Assembly: GCF_011751865.2 (NCBI RefSeq)
Contig: NZ_CP061770.1
Location: 1,054,001-1,118,000 of the forward strand
DNA: 64,000 nt
Direction of reading: 5' to 3'
From: Salinibacterium sp. ZJ70
GTDB taxonomy: Bacteria > Actinomycetota > Actinomycetes > Actinomycetales > Microbacteriaceae
Made by a program: the position numbers and the translations under genes. The notes below the pieces were generated by a model. The model had not been told where the DNA came from, searched no databases, and was given only the letters and a program-made list of their open reading frames with translations. Each line of letters starts with the position of its first letter. Within the stretch, counting starts at the first letter, position 1. Below, piece after piece: positions 36,668 through 46,020 of this stretch.

Positions 36668-39420
36668 ACGCCCGCTCGCGCCTCGGGGGCGCTCTCGCCG
36701 TTCTCGCCGCTTTGTGCCTTCTCGGAGCGCCGCTCCCGGCCACTCCGGCACAGGCCGCCGCGGCGAGCGGAGGCATCCTCTCGCCCACGGGGCAACGGGG
36801 CGTCGACGATCTGCGCGCGTGCCTGTCGCAGCCGGATGCGAGCCTCGACGTCTTCTACCTGGTCGACAGCTCCGGCAGCCTGAGCGACACCGACCGCGAC
36901 AAGGTCCGTGCCGACCTGCTCGCCAACAGCCTTCGGCAACTCGCGAGCGTGCCGAACGTGAGCGTTCGCTACGCCGTCGGCTTCTTCGCTGATCGCTACG
37001 CCGAGGGCCAGGCCTGGCGCGCAGTCGAGCCGGATCGGATCGACGAGCACGTCGCCTCCATCGACATGCTCATCCGCACGAAACGCACCGACGGTTCCAC
37101 CGACTGGCTTCGCGGTCTGCAGGCGGCCCAGCAGAGCCTCGCCTCGCAGCGTCAGGGTGACACCGCGCGGTGCCAGGCACTCATCTGGTTCACCGACGGC
37201 GGGCTCAACGTCTCATACAGCGACGCTGCCTCCGCCGACGCGTTCGGACAGCTGTGCGGGGCCGATGGATCCGACGGTCTGCTCGCGGAGCTGCGCCGCA
37301 CGGATGTCTCGGTCTTCGGTGTGCGCTATGCCGACCCGCACTACAACGACAAGTGGGGGGCCTACGCGCCGAACATGAAGCCCCTCGTCGAAGGCAAGGC
37401 GGGCGGGGACAGCGGGTGCGGCGGCGCCGAGCACGAGGGCGAGAATCGCGGCATCTACCTGGAGGCGACGAGCGTCGACTCTCTCGCGACCGTTTTCATG
37501 AGCCTCGGTGAGGCTGTCAAGGGCGGGCGCCAGTCGGATTTCGCGGCCGACGGCAGCTTCCACGTCGTGCCAGGCATCGCGTCGTTCTCGATCATCACCA
37601 CCGATCCGAACTGGAGCATCACCTCACCCGCCGGAGCCTCGTTCACCCCGCAGAGCCCCGGCAGTTTCACCATCGAGTCCGCGGGCGCAGCCAACCGCAT
37701 CACGTCGCCGGCGATCGCCCGTGCGGATCACGGGGTGTGGCGATGGGGTGGCTCGCTCGCCGCGGCCGACCTCTTCTACCGCAGCGCCCTCAGCATCGAC
37801 TTCCCCCAGCCGTCGAGTCCGCTCGTCGCAGGCGGGGACGAACCAGCAGAACTCACCCTGCGCGTCGCGTGGACCGGGGAGGGTGACGTCACTCTCGACG
37901 ACTTCACCTTCGATGCGCTCACCGTCTCCGCTCGACTGCCGTCGCGCATGGTCACCCTCGACGCCGAGCGTGTCGGCGACGGCCACGAATTCGTCGTCAT
38001 CTACGACGTGACCGAGGTCACCGACTTCATCGAGTTCACGGCGACCCTCGGTGGCGTCGCCACCGCCGAACGCGGCATCGAGGTCGCCGACGTATCGGCG
38101 CGGATGACGACACCGGTCTCTGCGCGCGAGCAGATGCCTTCGGCGACGATCGAGAACCCTTCCGTGCCGCTCAGTGGCGACGACGATGTGCTGACCGCCA
38201 CGATCGTGGTGTCCGCCCCCTCTGACGGGGTGACGACAGGCGAAGTCTGCTTCCCGGGGTCCGATAGCGGTGAGCAGAACGCCGACGGCACCTGGGCGTG
38301 GAAGTGGGAGTTCGTCGAGCACGATGGCTCGTGCGTCACCGTCGGGCCCGGGGAATCGGAGAAGCTCGAGATCGTCATGACGACGGATGCTGCGGCGAAT
38401 CGCGAGATCCGCACGCACATCCCGGTCACCTACGCCGGGGCGGGCGACACCCTCGCGGGCGAACTCGATCTCACCTTCCAGATCGAGAAGCCCGCCAACA
38501 TCGCTGTCTTCCTCGCGACCCTCATCGGCCTGCTGGTGGCGGGACTCCTCCTGCCGCTGCTGCTCCTGTGGCTGTTCAACTTGCTGTTCACGAAGGTCAA
38601 CGTGGGCAAGCAGCTGCTGCGCGCGTCGATCGCCATCCGCATCGCCCCCGACGGCACCATCACGGACGCTGAGGGTGCGCCGCTCACTGCTCGCGCTTGG
38701 GGCCTGAACGACTTCGTCTTCCAACAGGGTGGCGCGGATGCGCGTCGCGTCGAGGTCGACGGCCTGGGCGTGGTGAACGCGCGTGTACCTGCCCAGCCCT
38801 TCGCGAACCCGTGGTACGAGCTGACGCCACCCGCTGGCCGCGTGCTGGTGGGCCCCGCAGGTGCGATGCCCACGTCGCGTCGGGCAGCTGCGGCCCGCGG
38901 CGAGCTGCTCGGCGTTCCAGGCGACCTTGGGCGGCTGTGGGGGATTGCGCTCCCCGCGGATGCCGCGCGGCGACGCTCTGACGAGCCGATCTCGGCCCGG
39001 CTCATCGCGTACCTTCGCGCCGAGCACACCGACCCAGCGCTGTTCTTGAGTCGCATCGCAGGCATCGTGAACGACAAGTCGATTGCGCGGCAGCTGAGCT
39101 CGATCCGAGAGGCGGGGGAGTCCGCGGAGTCCTCGCGCGCCCCGCGTGCATCGCGCGGCGGCGCGACAGCCTCCAACGATGCCGGCGAGCCCCCTCGTCG
39201 CGCTGGAGCCGCGCCGTCCGATCCGAGCGAACCGCCGCGCCGTACCGCGGGATCGGGCCTCACGGCGGAGCCGCCGCGCCGCGGAGAGCCGTCTCCCCGC
39301 ACCGGCGAGCCGCCCCGTCGATCCGGTCCCGTTGGAGCCGCTGGCCCCGGGGCACCTCCACCTCGTCTCGCGTCGCCCCCGGGCGGCAGCGAGCCTCCGC
39401 CACCTCGGCGACCCCGGTGA
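36664..39420 (+). CDS. Membrane-anchored VWA-domain protein with EPPRR-repeat tail
   Basis: 918 residues. A cleavable-type signal sequence spans 1-34 (LGGALAVLAALCLLGAPLPA, TPAQAAAA). The VWA domain begins near 64: DVFYLVDSSGSLSDTD holds the MIDAS D-x-S-x-S motif (68-72), with LIWFTDGGLN about 120 residues later, so metal-dependent protein binding outside the cell is expected. Beta-rich extracytoplasmic sequence follows to about 610. One transmembrane segment lies at about 612-642 (NIAVFLATLIGLLVAGLLLP...). The cytoplasmic part has a beta domain and a long disordered tail with repeated EPPRR motifs (about 842-890). This topology would join an external VWA sensor to the cytosolic tubulin-like protein encoded next. 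It begins at an ATGA overlap. The next gene follows after 56 bp. Confidence 0.8.
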   Translation: MNARSRLGGALAVLAALCLLGAPLPATPAQAAAASGGILSPTGQRGVDDLRACLSQPDASLDVFYLVDSSGSLSDTDRDKVRADLLANSLRQLASVPNVSVRYAVGFFADRYAEGQAWRAVEPDRIDEHVASIDMLIRTKRTDGSTDWLRGLQAAQQSLASQRQGDTARCQALIWFTDGGLNVSYSDAASADAFGQLCGADGSDGLLAELRRTDVSVFGVRYADPHYNDKWGAYAPNMKPLVEGKAGGDSGCGGAEHEGENRGIYLEATSVDSLATVFMSLGEAVKGGRQSDFAADGSFHVVPGIASFSIITTDPNWSITSPAGASFTPQSPGSFTIESAGAANRITSPAIARADHGVWRWGGSLAAADLFYRSALSIDFPQPSSPLVAGGDEPAELTLRVAWTGEGDVTLDDFTFDALTVSARLPSRMVTLDAERVGDGHEFVVIYDVTEVTDFIEFTATLGGVATAERGIEVADVSARMTTPVSAREQMPSATIENPSVPLSGDDDVLTATIVVSAPSDGVTTGEVCFPGSDSGEQNADGTWAWKWEFVEHDGSCVTVGPGESEKLEIVMTTDAAANREIRTHIPVTYAGAGDTLAGELDLTFQIEKPANIAVFLATLIGLLVAGLLLPLLLLWLFNLLFTKVNVGKQLLRASIAIRIAPDGTITDAEGAPLTARAWGLNDFVFQQGGADARRVEVDGLGVVNARVPAQPFANPWYELTPPAGRVLVGPAGAMPTSRRAAAARGELLGVPGDLGRLWGIALPADAARRRSDEPISARLIAYLRAEHTDPALFLSRIAGIVNDKSIARQLSSIREAGESAESSRAPRASRGGATASNDAGEPPRRAGAAPSDPSEPPRRTAGSGLTAEPPRRGEPSPRTGEPPRRSGPVGAAGPGAPPPRLASPPGGSEPPPPRRPR

Positions 39421-39476
39421 TCCGGGGAGCCCGTCCATCCTGACCCAGCCAGCCTGAAGCCCGAAGAGGTACCCAC

Positions 39477-42400
39477 ATGTTGCGACCGTTTCTCATCGTC
39501 GGAGTCGGCGGGTCCGGCGGAAAGACCCTCCGTGGTCTCCGCCACGCGCTCGAGCTGCGTCTGGAGCAGGCGGGATGGGATCGCGGCATCCCCGCCGCCT
39601 GGCAGCTGCTCCACTTCGACACGCCGATACGGCAGGATGGTGCAGAGTATGTGATGCCGTTCCTTCCGGCGACCGACTACAAGGGCCTTGTCGCAGCGAA
39701 CTCCTCATACGAGAACGTGCACGCGGCGATTGTGGGCCGCGGACTCGGCGGCGAAGTCCAGAACGAGATCACCCGCATGCTGCCCGATCCGCAGCGTGTG
39801 CGCGTCCCTCTCGCGAAGGGCGCTGGGCAGTTCCGCGCGGTTGGCCGAGCGGTCGTCGTGTCGAAGCTCGATGAGGTCGCGCGTGCGGCGAAGGACGCGA
39901 TCGATCGCATGCGGGATTCGTCGGCTGTCGGCGAACTCGAGCTCCTGGGCGAACTGCTGGGTGCTCGCAAAGAGGGAGGCGCGCATCCCGAACCGACGGT
40001 CATCATCGTGTCCTCGGTCGCAGGCGGATCAGGCGCCGGGCAGTATCTCGACGTCATCGAGGCGGTCAAGTCGACAGTGCGCAGCGAGCCATGGGCGCAC
40101 CAGTTCTATTCGCTGCTCTACGCGCCCGACGTGTTCGACCAGATCAAGGGTGGAGCTGGCATCGCGAGCAACGCTCTCGCCACGATCGCCGAGACAATGA
40201 GCGGCTTCTGGACGAAGAATCCCTCGAAGGCGACGCTTGAGCTGTACCGCAGCAAGGGCATCAGCGTCGAGGCGGGAAGTGCGCGGGCCCGGGTGGGCGC
40301 AGAGTATCCCTTCATCATCGGCCGCCAGAACTCGAAGGTCGCGTTCGATAACCAGGGCGACGTGTACTCGGCGATCTCCACGAGCATGACGGCGTGGATG
40401 ACAGACGACAAGGTGCAGGGCGACCTGGACGCCTACGTCGCCACCAACTGGAATGTGAACGTCGCCGCAAACGCGCTCGCCGACCATTCGCGCCTCAGAT
40501 CAGCTGCTGACCAGGCTCCCGCGTTCGCCTCGCTCGGCTTCGGCCGCATCACGCTCGGGCGCGAGAAGTTCCTCGATTACGCCTCCGAGCGCTTCGCACG
40601 CTCGGTGCTCGACCGCGCCCTCTACGCGCACACGGAGGAGGACCCACGTCTCGAGCAGCGCACCGAGCGTGAGTGGATCGAGTACCGCGCCGACCAGGCG
40701 CTCGGCGCCTTCATCCGAGACCTCCGTCTCGACGAGGAGATGGAGGGCCACGACGACGTCATCAACCAGCTTCGGCCGGACGACGCACGAACCCTCCTCA
40801 AGTCTGAGTTCCGCCAGGCTGTGCGAGACAGCTGTGTGCATGGGCTCGACGCGAAGACGGGCGGGCTGAGCGAGAGCGACTGGTACTACCGGCTGACGAA
40901 CGCGCGCACGACGCTCGTTCCCGATTTCCTCGCGCGCGACACGAGCGAGGTCGACCTGCTCGTCACGGCGTGGACGAAGACCGCGCCCGCGCACATCATC
41001 GACACCGTCGAGCGCTATATCGCGCGTCAAGGGCTTCCCGTGGTGGTCGAACTGCTCGAGCGGCTCTCGCGCGCCCTCGACGCGGCGTCGTCGAACCTTC
41101 TCAACGAGGCCCAGGGCTACCGCGGGTGGATCACGCGCGTTGCCAGTCGTATCAGCGAGGCTCTCGGATCGGCGGCCAATAAGGACTCCATCCGCCCCGA
41201 GCAGGATGCGTTCGAGACGGCGCTCAACGACGTCGAGGACTCGTTCGAGTGGGAGGCCGAGGCCAACCTCCGCGAGGTCGGATCCCGACTCGTGGTGGAG
41301 CTCCGCAGTGAGTTCATCGTCCCGCTCAAGGAGCACCTTGCCTCCGCGCACCGGGCGCTGCTCATGCGCGTGACCGAGCGCGTGCAGGATGACGGACGCG
41401 AGAACGAGTACCCGAACTGGCCGCACCGTACGTCCACGTCGGTGCCGCGCAAGTACGAACCCGCGCCGAACGAGCGCCTGCTCGTCAAGCACACCGAATA
41501 CCCCGCGGAATTCCAGCGGCTCGTCGAGCAGACCTTCGGGCGCCGCAAGTTCGACGAGGCGGTGCTGGATGCCGTCACCGACCTCATCTGCGGACCGCGC
41601 CCGAACGAGGGGGTCGCGAACCAGAACCTGTGGTCGTTCATCGAGGTGCGCCGCGACTGGAAGCCGGCAACCACCGGTAACCTGCAGCAGCTGTCCTCGA
41701 TCGTGGAGCGGCCTATGTTCGCGGTCGCGGAGAAGACCGAGATCTACCAGCAGCGTGCCCACCACTGGATGCTGCGCTCGGGCTTCCCCTTCGAGTCGTA
41801 CATCACTGAGACGCTCGACAAGCACTTCGATGCGCAGACGGTCGCGCCCCACGAACTCAAGGCCCGCAAGGACGCCTACCGCGAGGGTCTCGCGGCGGCG
41901 CTCGGGGCGAGCGAGCCTCTGGTCAAACTCAATCCGTCGCTGCTCTCAGAGGTGCACGCAAAGTCGATCGGCGAGGGCAACGCCCCGCTCTTCAGCGCCA
42001 TTCCGTTCTCCGATGGCTCGGACATGTACGAGCTCACCAAGGCGGCTCTCGTCTCGGCGGGAGTCTGGAACGACAACACGTCCAAGCGCTGGTTCAAGGA
42101 CGCGAAGGTCGACAGCATCGAGATCTTTACGCCCGCGGCCTTCCCGTTCCAGCCGATGGTGATGGACTCGGTCATGGCGCCCATCGCGCGCGGCTGGCTC
42201 ACCGATTCGGCGACCGTTGACACGCGTGCGGCATTCTGGCAGTGGAAACGCGGGCGCCTGCTCAAGGAAGCAGCACCCGCCGATCCGGACGTCTTCGACT
42301 CGATGCTCCGCGGCTGGTATGTCGCGAAGGCTCTCGGGCAACTCACGCAGGGCGAGGGAGACGACCGCGGTCCGCGGCTCGGGATCTGGAGCGCCGAGCA

Positions 42401-42884
42401 CCGGACCGAGGTGTCGTTCCCGTTCCCGCTTCTGTACGCCGGGAACGGACGCATCGAATGGTACGACTACCCCGGAGTCGTGATGGAGTCCCTCACGATC
42501 GCGGTCGCGCTGTGCAATGCGGAGAGCTCACTCGCGCCGCTGTACGCCTATCACGCACTGCTCGATCTCGGCGGCAAGCCCGGCGAGGTGAGCCCCGCGC
42601 TCGAGAGCTGGCTGCGCGACGGCAAGATGCCCGTGAACGCGCCCATGCCGAATGCGGAGCGCGCTGGAACTCCGACTGATTCGCTCGAGGCGCGTCAGAG
42701 CGCGTTGCGTGCTTTCTTCGTGGACGAGCTCGACAGCTTCACGAAGAACGTCATCATGCAGGATGTCGACACCTCCGTGTTCTCGTACCCCGTGTCGTGG
42801 GAGATCCGCGACGTCGTGGTGAGCGTGCTCGAGGAGCTGCGCTCCGCCACCGCGAGCGTCAAGCCGCCCATGAGCGGAATCTGA
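39477..42884 (+). CDS. Tubulin-like GTPase (Tubulin_2 family)
   Basis: 1135 residues. The N-terminus, FLIVGVGGSGGKTLRGLRHA (5-24), and VIIVSSVAGGSGAGQYLDVI (about 175-194) match the nucleotide-binding loops of the tubulin-like family, the second standing in for the GGGTGSG tubulin signature. The remaining 900 residues are mostly helical with no motif I can name, far longer than FtsZ or TubZ. No signal peptide or membrane helix is seen. Proteins of this family often occur next to VWA proteins, as here. The upstream gap is 56 bp; the downstream gene starts 1 nt after the stop. I infer a GTP-controlled cytosolic scaffold or filament recruited by the VWA protein. The family call is good, the function unknown. 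Confidence 0.75.
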   Translation: MLRPFLIVGVGGSGGKTLRGLRHALELRLEQAGWDRGIPAAWQLLHFDTPIRQDGAEYVMPFLPATDYKGLVAANSSYENVHAAIVGRGLGGEVQNEITRMLPDPQRVRVPLAKGAGQFRAVGRAVVVSKLDEVARAAKDAIDRMRDSSAVGELELLGELLGARKEGGAHPEPTVIIVSSVAGGSGAGQYLDVIEAVKSTVRSEPWAHQFYSLLYAPDVFDQIKGGAGIASNALATIAETMSGFWTKNPSKATLELYRSKGISVEAGSARARVGAEYPFIIGRQNSKVAFDNQGDVYSAISTSMTAWMTDDKVQGDLDAYVATNWNVNVAANALADHSRLRSAADQAPAFASLGFGRITLGREKFLDYASERFARSVLDRALYAHTEEDPRLEQRTEREWIEYRADQALGAFIRDLRLDEEMEGHDDVINQLRPDDARTLLKSEFRQAVRDSCVHGLDAKTGGLSESDWYYRLTNARTTLVPDFLARDTSEVDLLVTAWTKTAPAHIIDTVERYIARQGLPVVVELLERLSRALDAASSNLLNEAQGYRGWITRVASRISEALGSAANKDSIRPEQDAFETALNDVEDSFEWEAEANLREVGSRLVVELRSEFIVPLKEHLASAHRALLMRVTERVQDDGRENEYPNWPHRTSTSVPRKYEPAPNERLLVKHTEYPAEFQRLVEQTFGRRKFDEAVLDAVTDLICGPRPNEGVANQNLWSFIEVRRDWKPATTGNLQQLSSIVERPMFAVAEKTEIYQQRAHHWMLRSGFPFESYITETLDKHFDAQTVAPHELKARKDAYREGLAAALGASEPLVKLNPSLLSEVHAKSIGEGNAPLFSAIPFSDGSDMYELTKAALVSAGVWNDNTSKRWFKDAKVDSIEIFTPAAFPFQPMVMDSVMAPIARGWLTDSATVDTRAAFWQWKRGRLLKEAAPADPDVFDSMLRGWYVAKALGQLTQGEGDDRGPRLGIWSAEHRTEVSFPFPLLYAGNGRIEWYDYPGVVMESLTIAVALCNAESSLAPLYAYHALLDLGGKPGEVSPALESWLRDGKMPVNAPMPNAERAGTPTDSLEARQSALRAFFVDELDSFTKNVIMQDVDTSVFSYPVSWEIRDVVVSVLEELRSATASVKPPMSGI

Positions 42885-42885
42885 G

Positions 42886-45800
42886 ATGTCGATGTGGCGC
42901 GACGGTGCGGTCAGCATCGTCCTCTTCTCGACCCGTCCTCAGGGGGAGGAGCTTCTGGCGCTCGTCCGCGAGTGGACACGACACGGGATAATCTCGCCCG
43001 CCGCATGGGTGTTCCCGGACGGCATCGTGGTGGGCGACGGTCCGCCACGGGTGACGGCGACGCTCATCGATGTCGACGATGAACGTGCGCTGATCGAGCA
43101 AGAGGTCGACCTGTTCGAGATGCTCGCGCTCGAGGAGATGTCGCGGGTGCGCGTGGTCAAGCTGCGCTCCCCGAGCGTCGATGCCGAGGCCGATGACCAC
43201 CAGGACGACCTCTCGGATGTGGTGGCCCGCTACGTGGCGCTCTCGATGCCGCAGGTCAACCCGCTGGGCTCGGGTGATACGGATGCGATAGACCTCGACA
43301 AGATGAGCCTCATCTGCACCCCGACGCAGGTGCAGCTCGACGAGCGCCTGCGTGGCGCCGAGAACGACTCGAGCGTCGTCGTGGTGGCCTCTCCCGAGGA
43401 TCGCGCGACGCCGAACGCGGGGGACGCCTTCGTGCGCGAGAACGAACGCTTCGGGGGCTTCGTGCTCATGCATCTCGCGACGCTCGCGGGGCTCTGGAAG
43501 GGGGCCCCCGTGGGCACCCTGGAGCTGTTCGATCGCGAGAGCTCGGCAACCCAGAGCATCTGGATGCAGCGCGTCTTCGTACGCGGAGTGCTCACGGGCG
43601 GGATCTCCCGCCGTGCGGCGGCGGATGTCCTCGGCAAACTGGTCGAGTACCGCGGCGCTGTCAGCGCAGCTGGCGTCACGGTCACGCCGGATGGCACCTC
43701 GGCGATCCCTGACAAGAGTGTGCCCCGCTACGTCGACTCCATGGTCGAAGCGGGTATGGATCTCGACGACTCGGCGCTCGCGTTCCGCCAGCCTGCTGTC
43801 GAGTCGGCGCCCACTCGCGCCGAGGTGGGCGTGTGGGAGCAACTGGGTCTGTTCCTGCGCTTCGCCGGAGGCAAGATCTCCCGGATGCCGCACTGGACGT
43901 CGACCTGGATCCACGATGCCTTCGCGCGCCGCGTGGGGCAGGAGCTGCAGGGCGAGGAAGGGCTTCGTCAGGTGCAGCTCCTGCTCGATCAGGATCCGGA
44001 TTCCCACGACGCGCGTCTGCTGCTCGCGATGCAGCGTCTCCAGCGTCAGCGTCTCGAGCCGACGTTCGGTCGTTCGGCGCGTTCCCGCCCGGCGGTGCAT
44101 TCCGCTCCGCGTCTGTGGTCGGGGCTGCGCAAGATCGTGTTCTCCGCGGTGGACGGCAGCTCCGGACCCGCGGGAGGGGGTTTCGCCGAGATCGACGGCC
44201 GGGCTCCGGTCTTCGACTCCCTGAGCCCCATTGCACCCGACCCTCGCACCGAGTGGCGGCACCCCGCCCCTCCGGATGGATTCCCGGAGCGGGTGACGTG
44301 GACGGATGTGCGCCACGATCGCACGATCGAGACCCGTCTCGCGGAGACGCGGGACGAGGCCGTCGCCGTGGCGGCGAACTGGCAGGCCGTCGCGACCGAC
44401 GCCGAAGCCGAGCGCGTCGCCGCCGAGGCGGCGCGCGACGAGCTGCGTGGTCGTCTCGTGGATGCGGGGCTGATCAAGGTGCGCAGCGACGGGCGCGTCA
44501 CACTCGTGAAGGCTCCGAAGGACGCAACCGCGGAGGTCGCCGCCGCCCACAAGGCATCCGCGGCCGATTGGCCCCGTGCGAACGACCGATGCCGCACGGC
44601 GGCGCGCGAGGCTGAGAAGTCGGCAGAGCAGTTCCAGATCGCGTCGGTGCGCGCGGAGTGGGAGCAGGGTGTTCTCGACTCGTTCCTCGAATGGGTGGAA
44701 GACCAGCGCTCGACGTTCGTGGCGCGTCTCGCCGACCGCATGGATGCCTCACGCGAGCACGCAGCGCGTGAGGTCGCGCGCGAGGAGTCCGGAGAGCTCG
44801 CACTGCCTGAGCCGCGCGAACTCGTGCGGCTGCGCAAGTCCTTCCATCTCGGCGCGGCGGTCACGACGTTCGTCGTCGCTGTCGCGACGGCGATCGTCAT
44901 CGCGCTCCGATTCCCGAACAGCGATGAGGCGCGCCAGGCGATCGATGAGCTCGTCGCGGAGGGTCGGTACCCGGAATGGTGGGTCGCTCTGCTCATGGCC
45001 GCAGGGATCTGGCTGGTTGTGATCCTGCTGCTGCTCACCCGCTACTACCGCGGCTGGTCGACGTTCTCGAACCGCGTGCGACTCGCGGAGCACGTGGCGC
45101 ACACACGCGGCGCGCGACTCGATGCGCTGCGAGGCGAGCTCGAGCGACTCGAGTCGATCCATCAGCAGGCCGACGAGTGGATCGACCTCATCACGGCTGC
45201 TCTGTATGACCCGTGGGAGGTCCCCGCGGAGTGGACCGAGGGTGCCGGCTCGGGTCTGAATCCCGACGTCATGCCCTTCGCGATGTCCATCGGCGAAGCG
45301 GTGGAGGGTGTCGGCACGGGAGCGGACCGGATCACACGCGACGCCGCCGAGGAGATCGTGCGCCGCGGATGGCGCGACGCAGCGTTTCGCGAGTTGCTGA
45401 ACGAGATCGCAGACCGTCTGGGTCTGGATCGCTCAGAGCTCGATCCCGACGCGCTTGACGCGGATGTGCCGGACGCCCCCAACAACTCCCGCAGCCTGGT
45501 GCGGCAGTACATGGGGAAGCGGGATGTGCTCGAAGCTGTCGCGGCCCGCGAGCTCGCGGCGATTGCTGACGGGCTCCAGGAGGACGTGCAGGCGGGGGAG
45601 CGCATCTCCGTGGCACCTCTGCGCCGCGCCGACCCGATGTCGGCTTTCCAGCGCACCCGCACGGCGGAGTCGACGCGGGGGTGGAGCGACTTCCTGCTCG
45701 AGCCGGTGTCGGCAAGCCCTGTGGCTCCGCCGCCGCTGAGCGCGCTCGCGATCTCGACGCACCGCGTGCAGCAGGCGCACCACCAGGATGTCGCCTCCTA

Positions 45801-46020
45801 TGTGGTGGGCCCGGAGCCGGTGGTCGACCAGCCGATCGTGGCGTCGCGACCGGGGCTGGTGAGCCGCGCGCTGCCGTCGGATTCGGGTACGGGCTTCGAT
45901 GTGCTGGTCCGTGTGGATGTTGTGGGTCCCGTTCCTCTCGACGCGGTGCATGCGCTCGGAGGGGGAAGGTCGGGTTACGCGACCCCTGTGTCTGAGGTGT
46001 CACCTAACCTGGGCATCTGA
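42886..46020 (+). CDS. Large membrane coiled-coil protein of the VWA/tubulin-like operon
   Basis: 1044 residues; begins 1 nt after the tubulin-like stop and ends in a TGATG overlap with the nuclease gene. Residues 1-300 form a globular domain (VSIVLFSTRPQGEELLALV at the start). Residues about 495-650 are rich in Ala, Glu and Arg and look coiled-coil (AEAERVAAEAARDELRGRL). Two membrane helices follow at about 656-677 and 699-722 (WWVALLMAAGIWLVVILLLL), then a second helical region (735-765). The C-terminal 150 residues are low-complexity. The topology suggests both large parts lie on the cytoplasmic side with a short external hairpin. I recognise no family. Context suggests it anchors the tubulin-like protein to the membrane. 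Confidence 0.65.
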   Translation: MSMWRDGAVSIVLFSTRPQGEELLALVREWTRHGIISPAAWVFPDGIVVGDGPPRVTATLIDVDDERALIEQEVDLFEMLALEEMSRVRVVKLRSPSVDAEADDHQDDLSDVVARYVALSMPQVNPLGSGDTDAIDLDKMSLICTPTQVQLDERLRGAENDSSVVVVASPEDRATPNAGDAFVRENERFGGFVLMHLATLAGLWKGAPVGTLELFDRESSATQSIWMQRVFVRGVLTGGISRRAAADVLGKLVEYRGAVSAAGVTVTPDGTSAIPDKSVPRYVDSMVEAGMDLDDSALAFRQPAVESAPTRAEVGVWEQLGLFLRFAGGKISRMPHWTSTWIHDAFARRVGQELQGEEGLRQVQLLLDQDPDSHDARLLLAMQRLQRQRLEPTFGRSARSRPAVHSAPRLWSGLRKIVFSAVDGSSGPAGGGFAEIDGRAPVFDSLSPIAPDPRTEWRHPAPPDGFPERVTWTDVRHDRTIETRLAETRDEAVAVAANWQAVATDAEAERVAAEAARDELRGRLVDAGLIKVRSDGRVTLVKAPKDATAEVAAAHKASAADWPRANDRCRTAAREAEKSAEQFQIASVRAEWEQGVLDSFLEWVEDQRSTFVARLADRMDASREHAAREVAREESGELALPEPRELVRLRKSFHLGAAVTTFVVAVATAIVIALRFPNSDEARQAIDELVAEGRYPEWWVALLMAAGIWLVVILLLLTRYYRGWSTFSNRVRLAEHVAHTRGARLDALRGELERLESIHQQADEWIDLITAALYDPWEVPAEWTEGAGSGLNPDVMPFAMSIGEAVEGVGTGADRITRDAAEEIVRRGWRDAAFRELLNEIADRLGLDRSELDPDALDADVPDAPNNSRSLVRQYMGKRDVLEAVAARELAAIADGLQEDVQAGERISVAPLRRADPMSAFQRTRTAESTRGWSDFLLEPVSASPVAPPPLSALAISTHRVQQAHHQDVASYVVGPEPVVDQPIVASRPGLVSRALPSDSGTGFDVLVRVDVVGPVPLDAVHALGGGRSGYATPVSEVSPNLGI

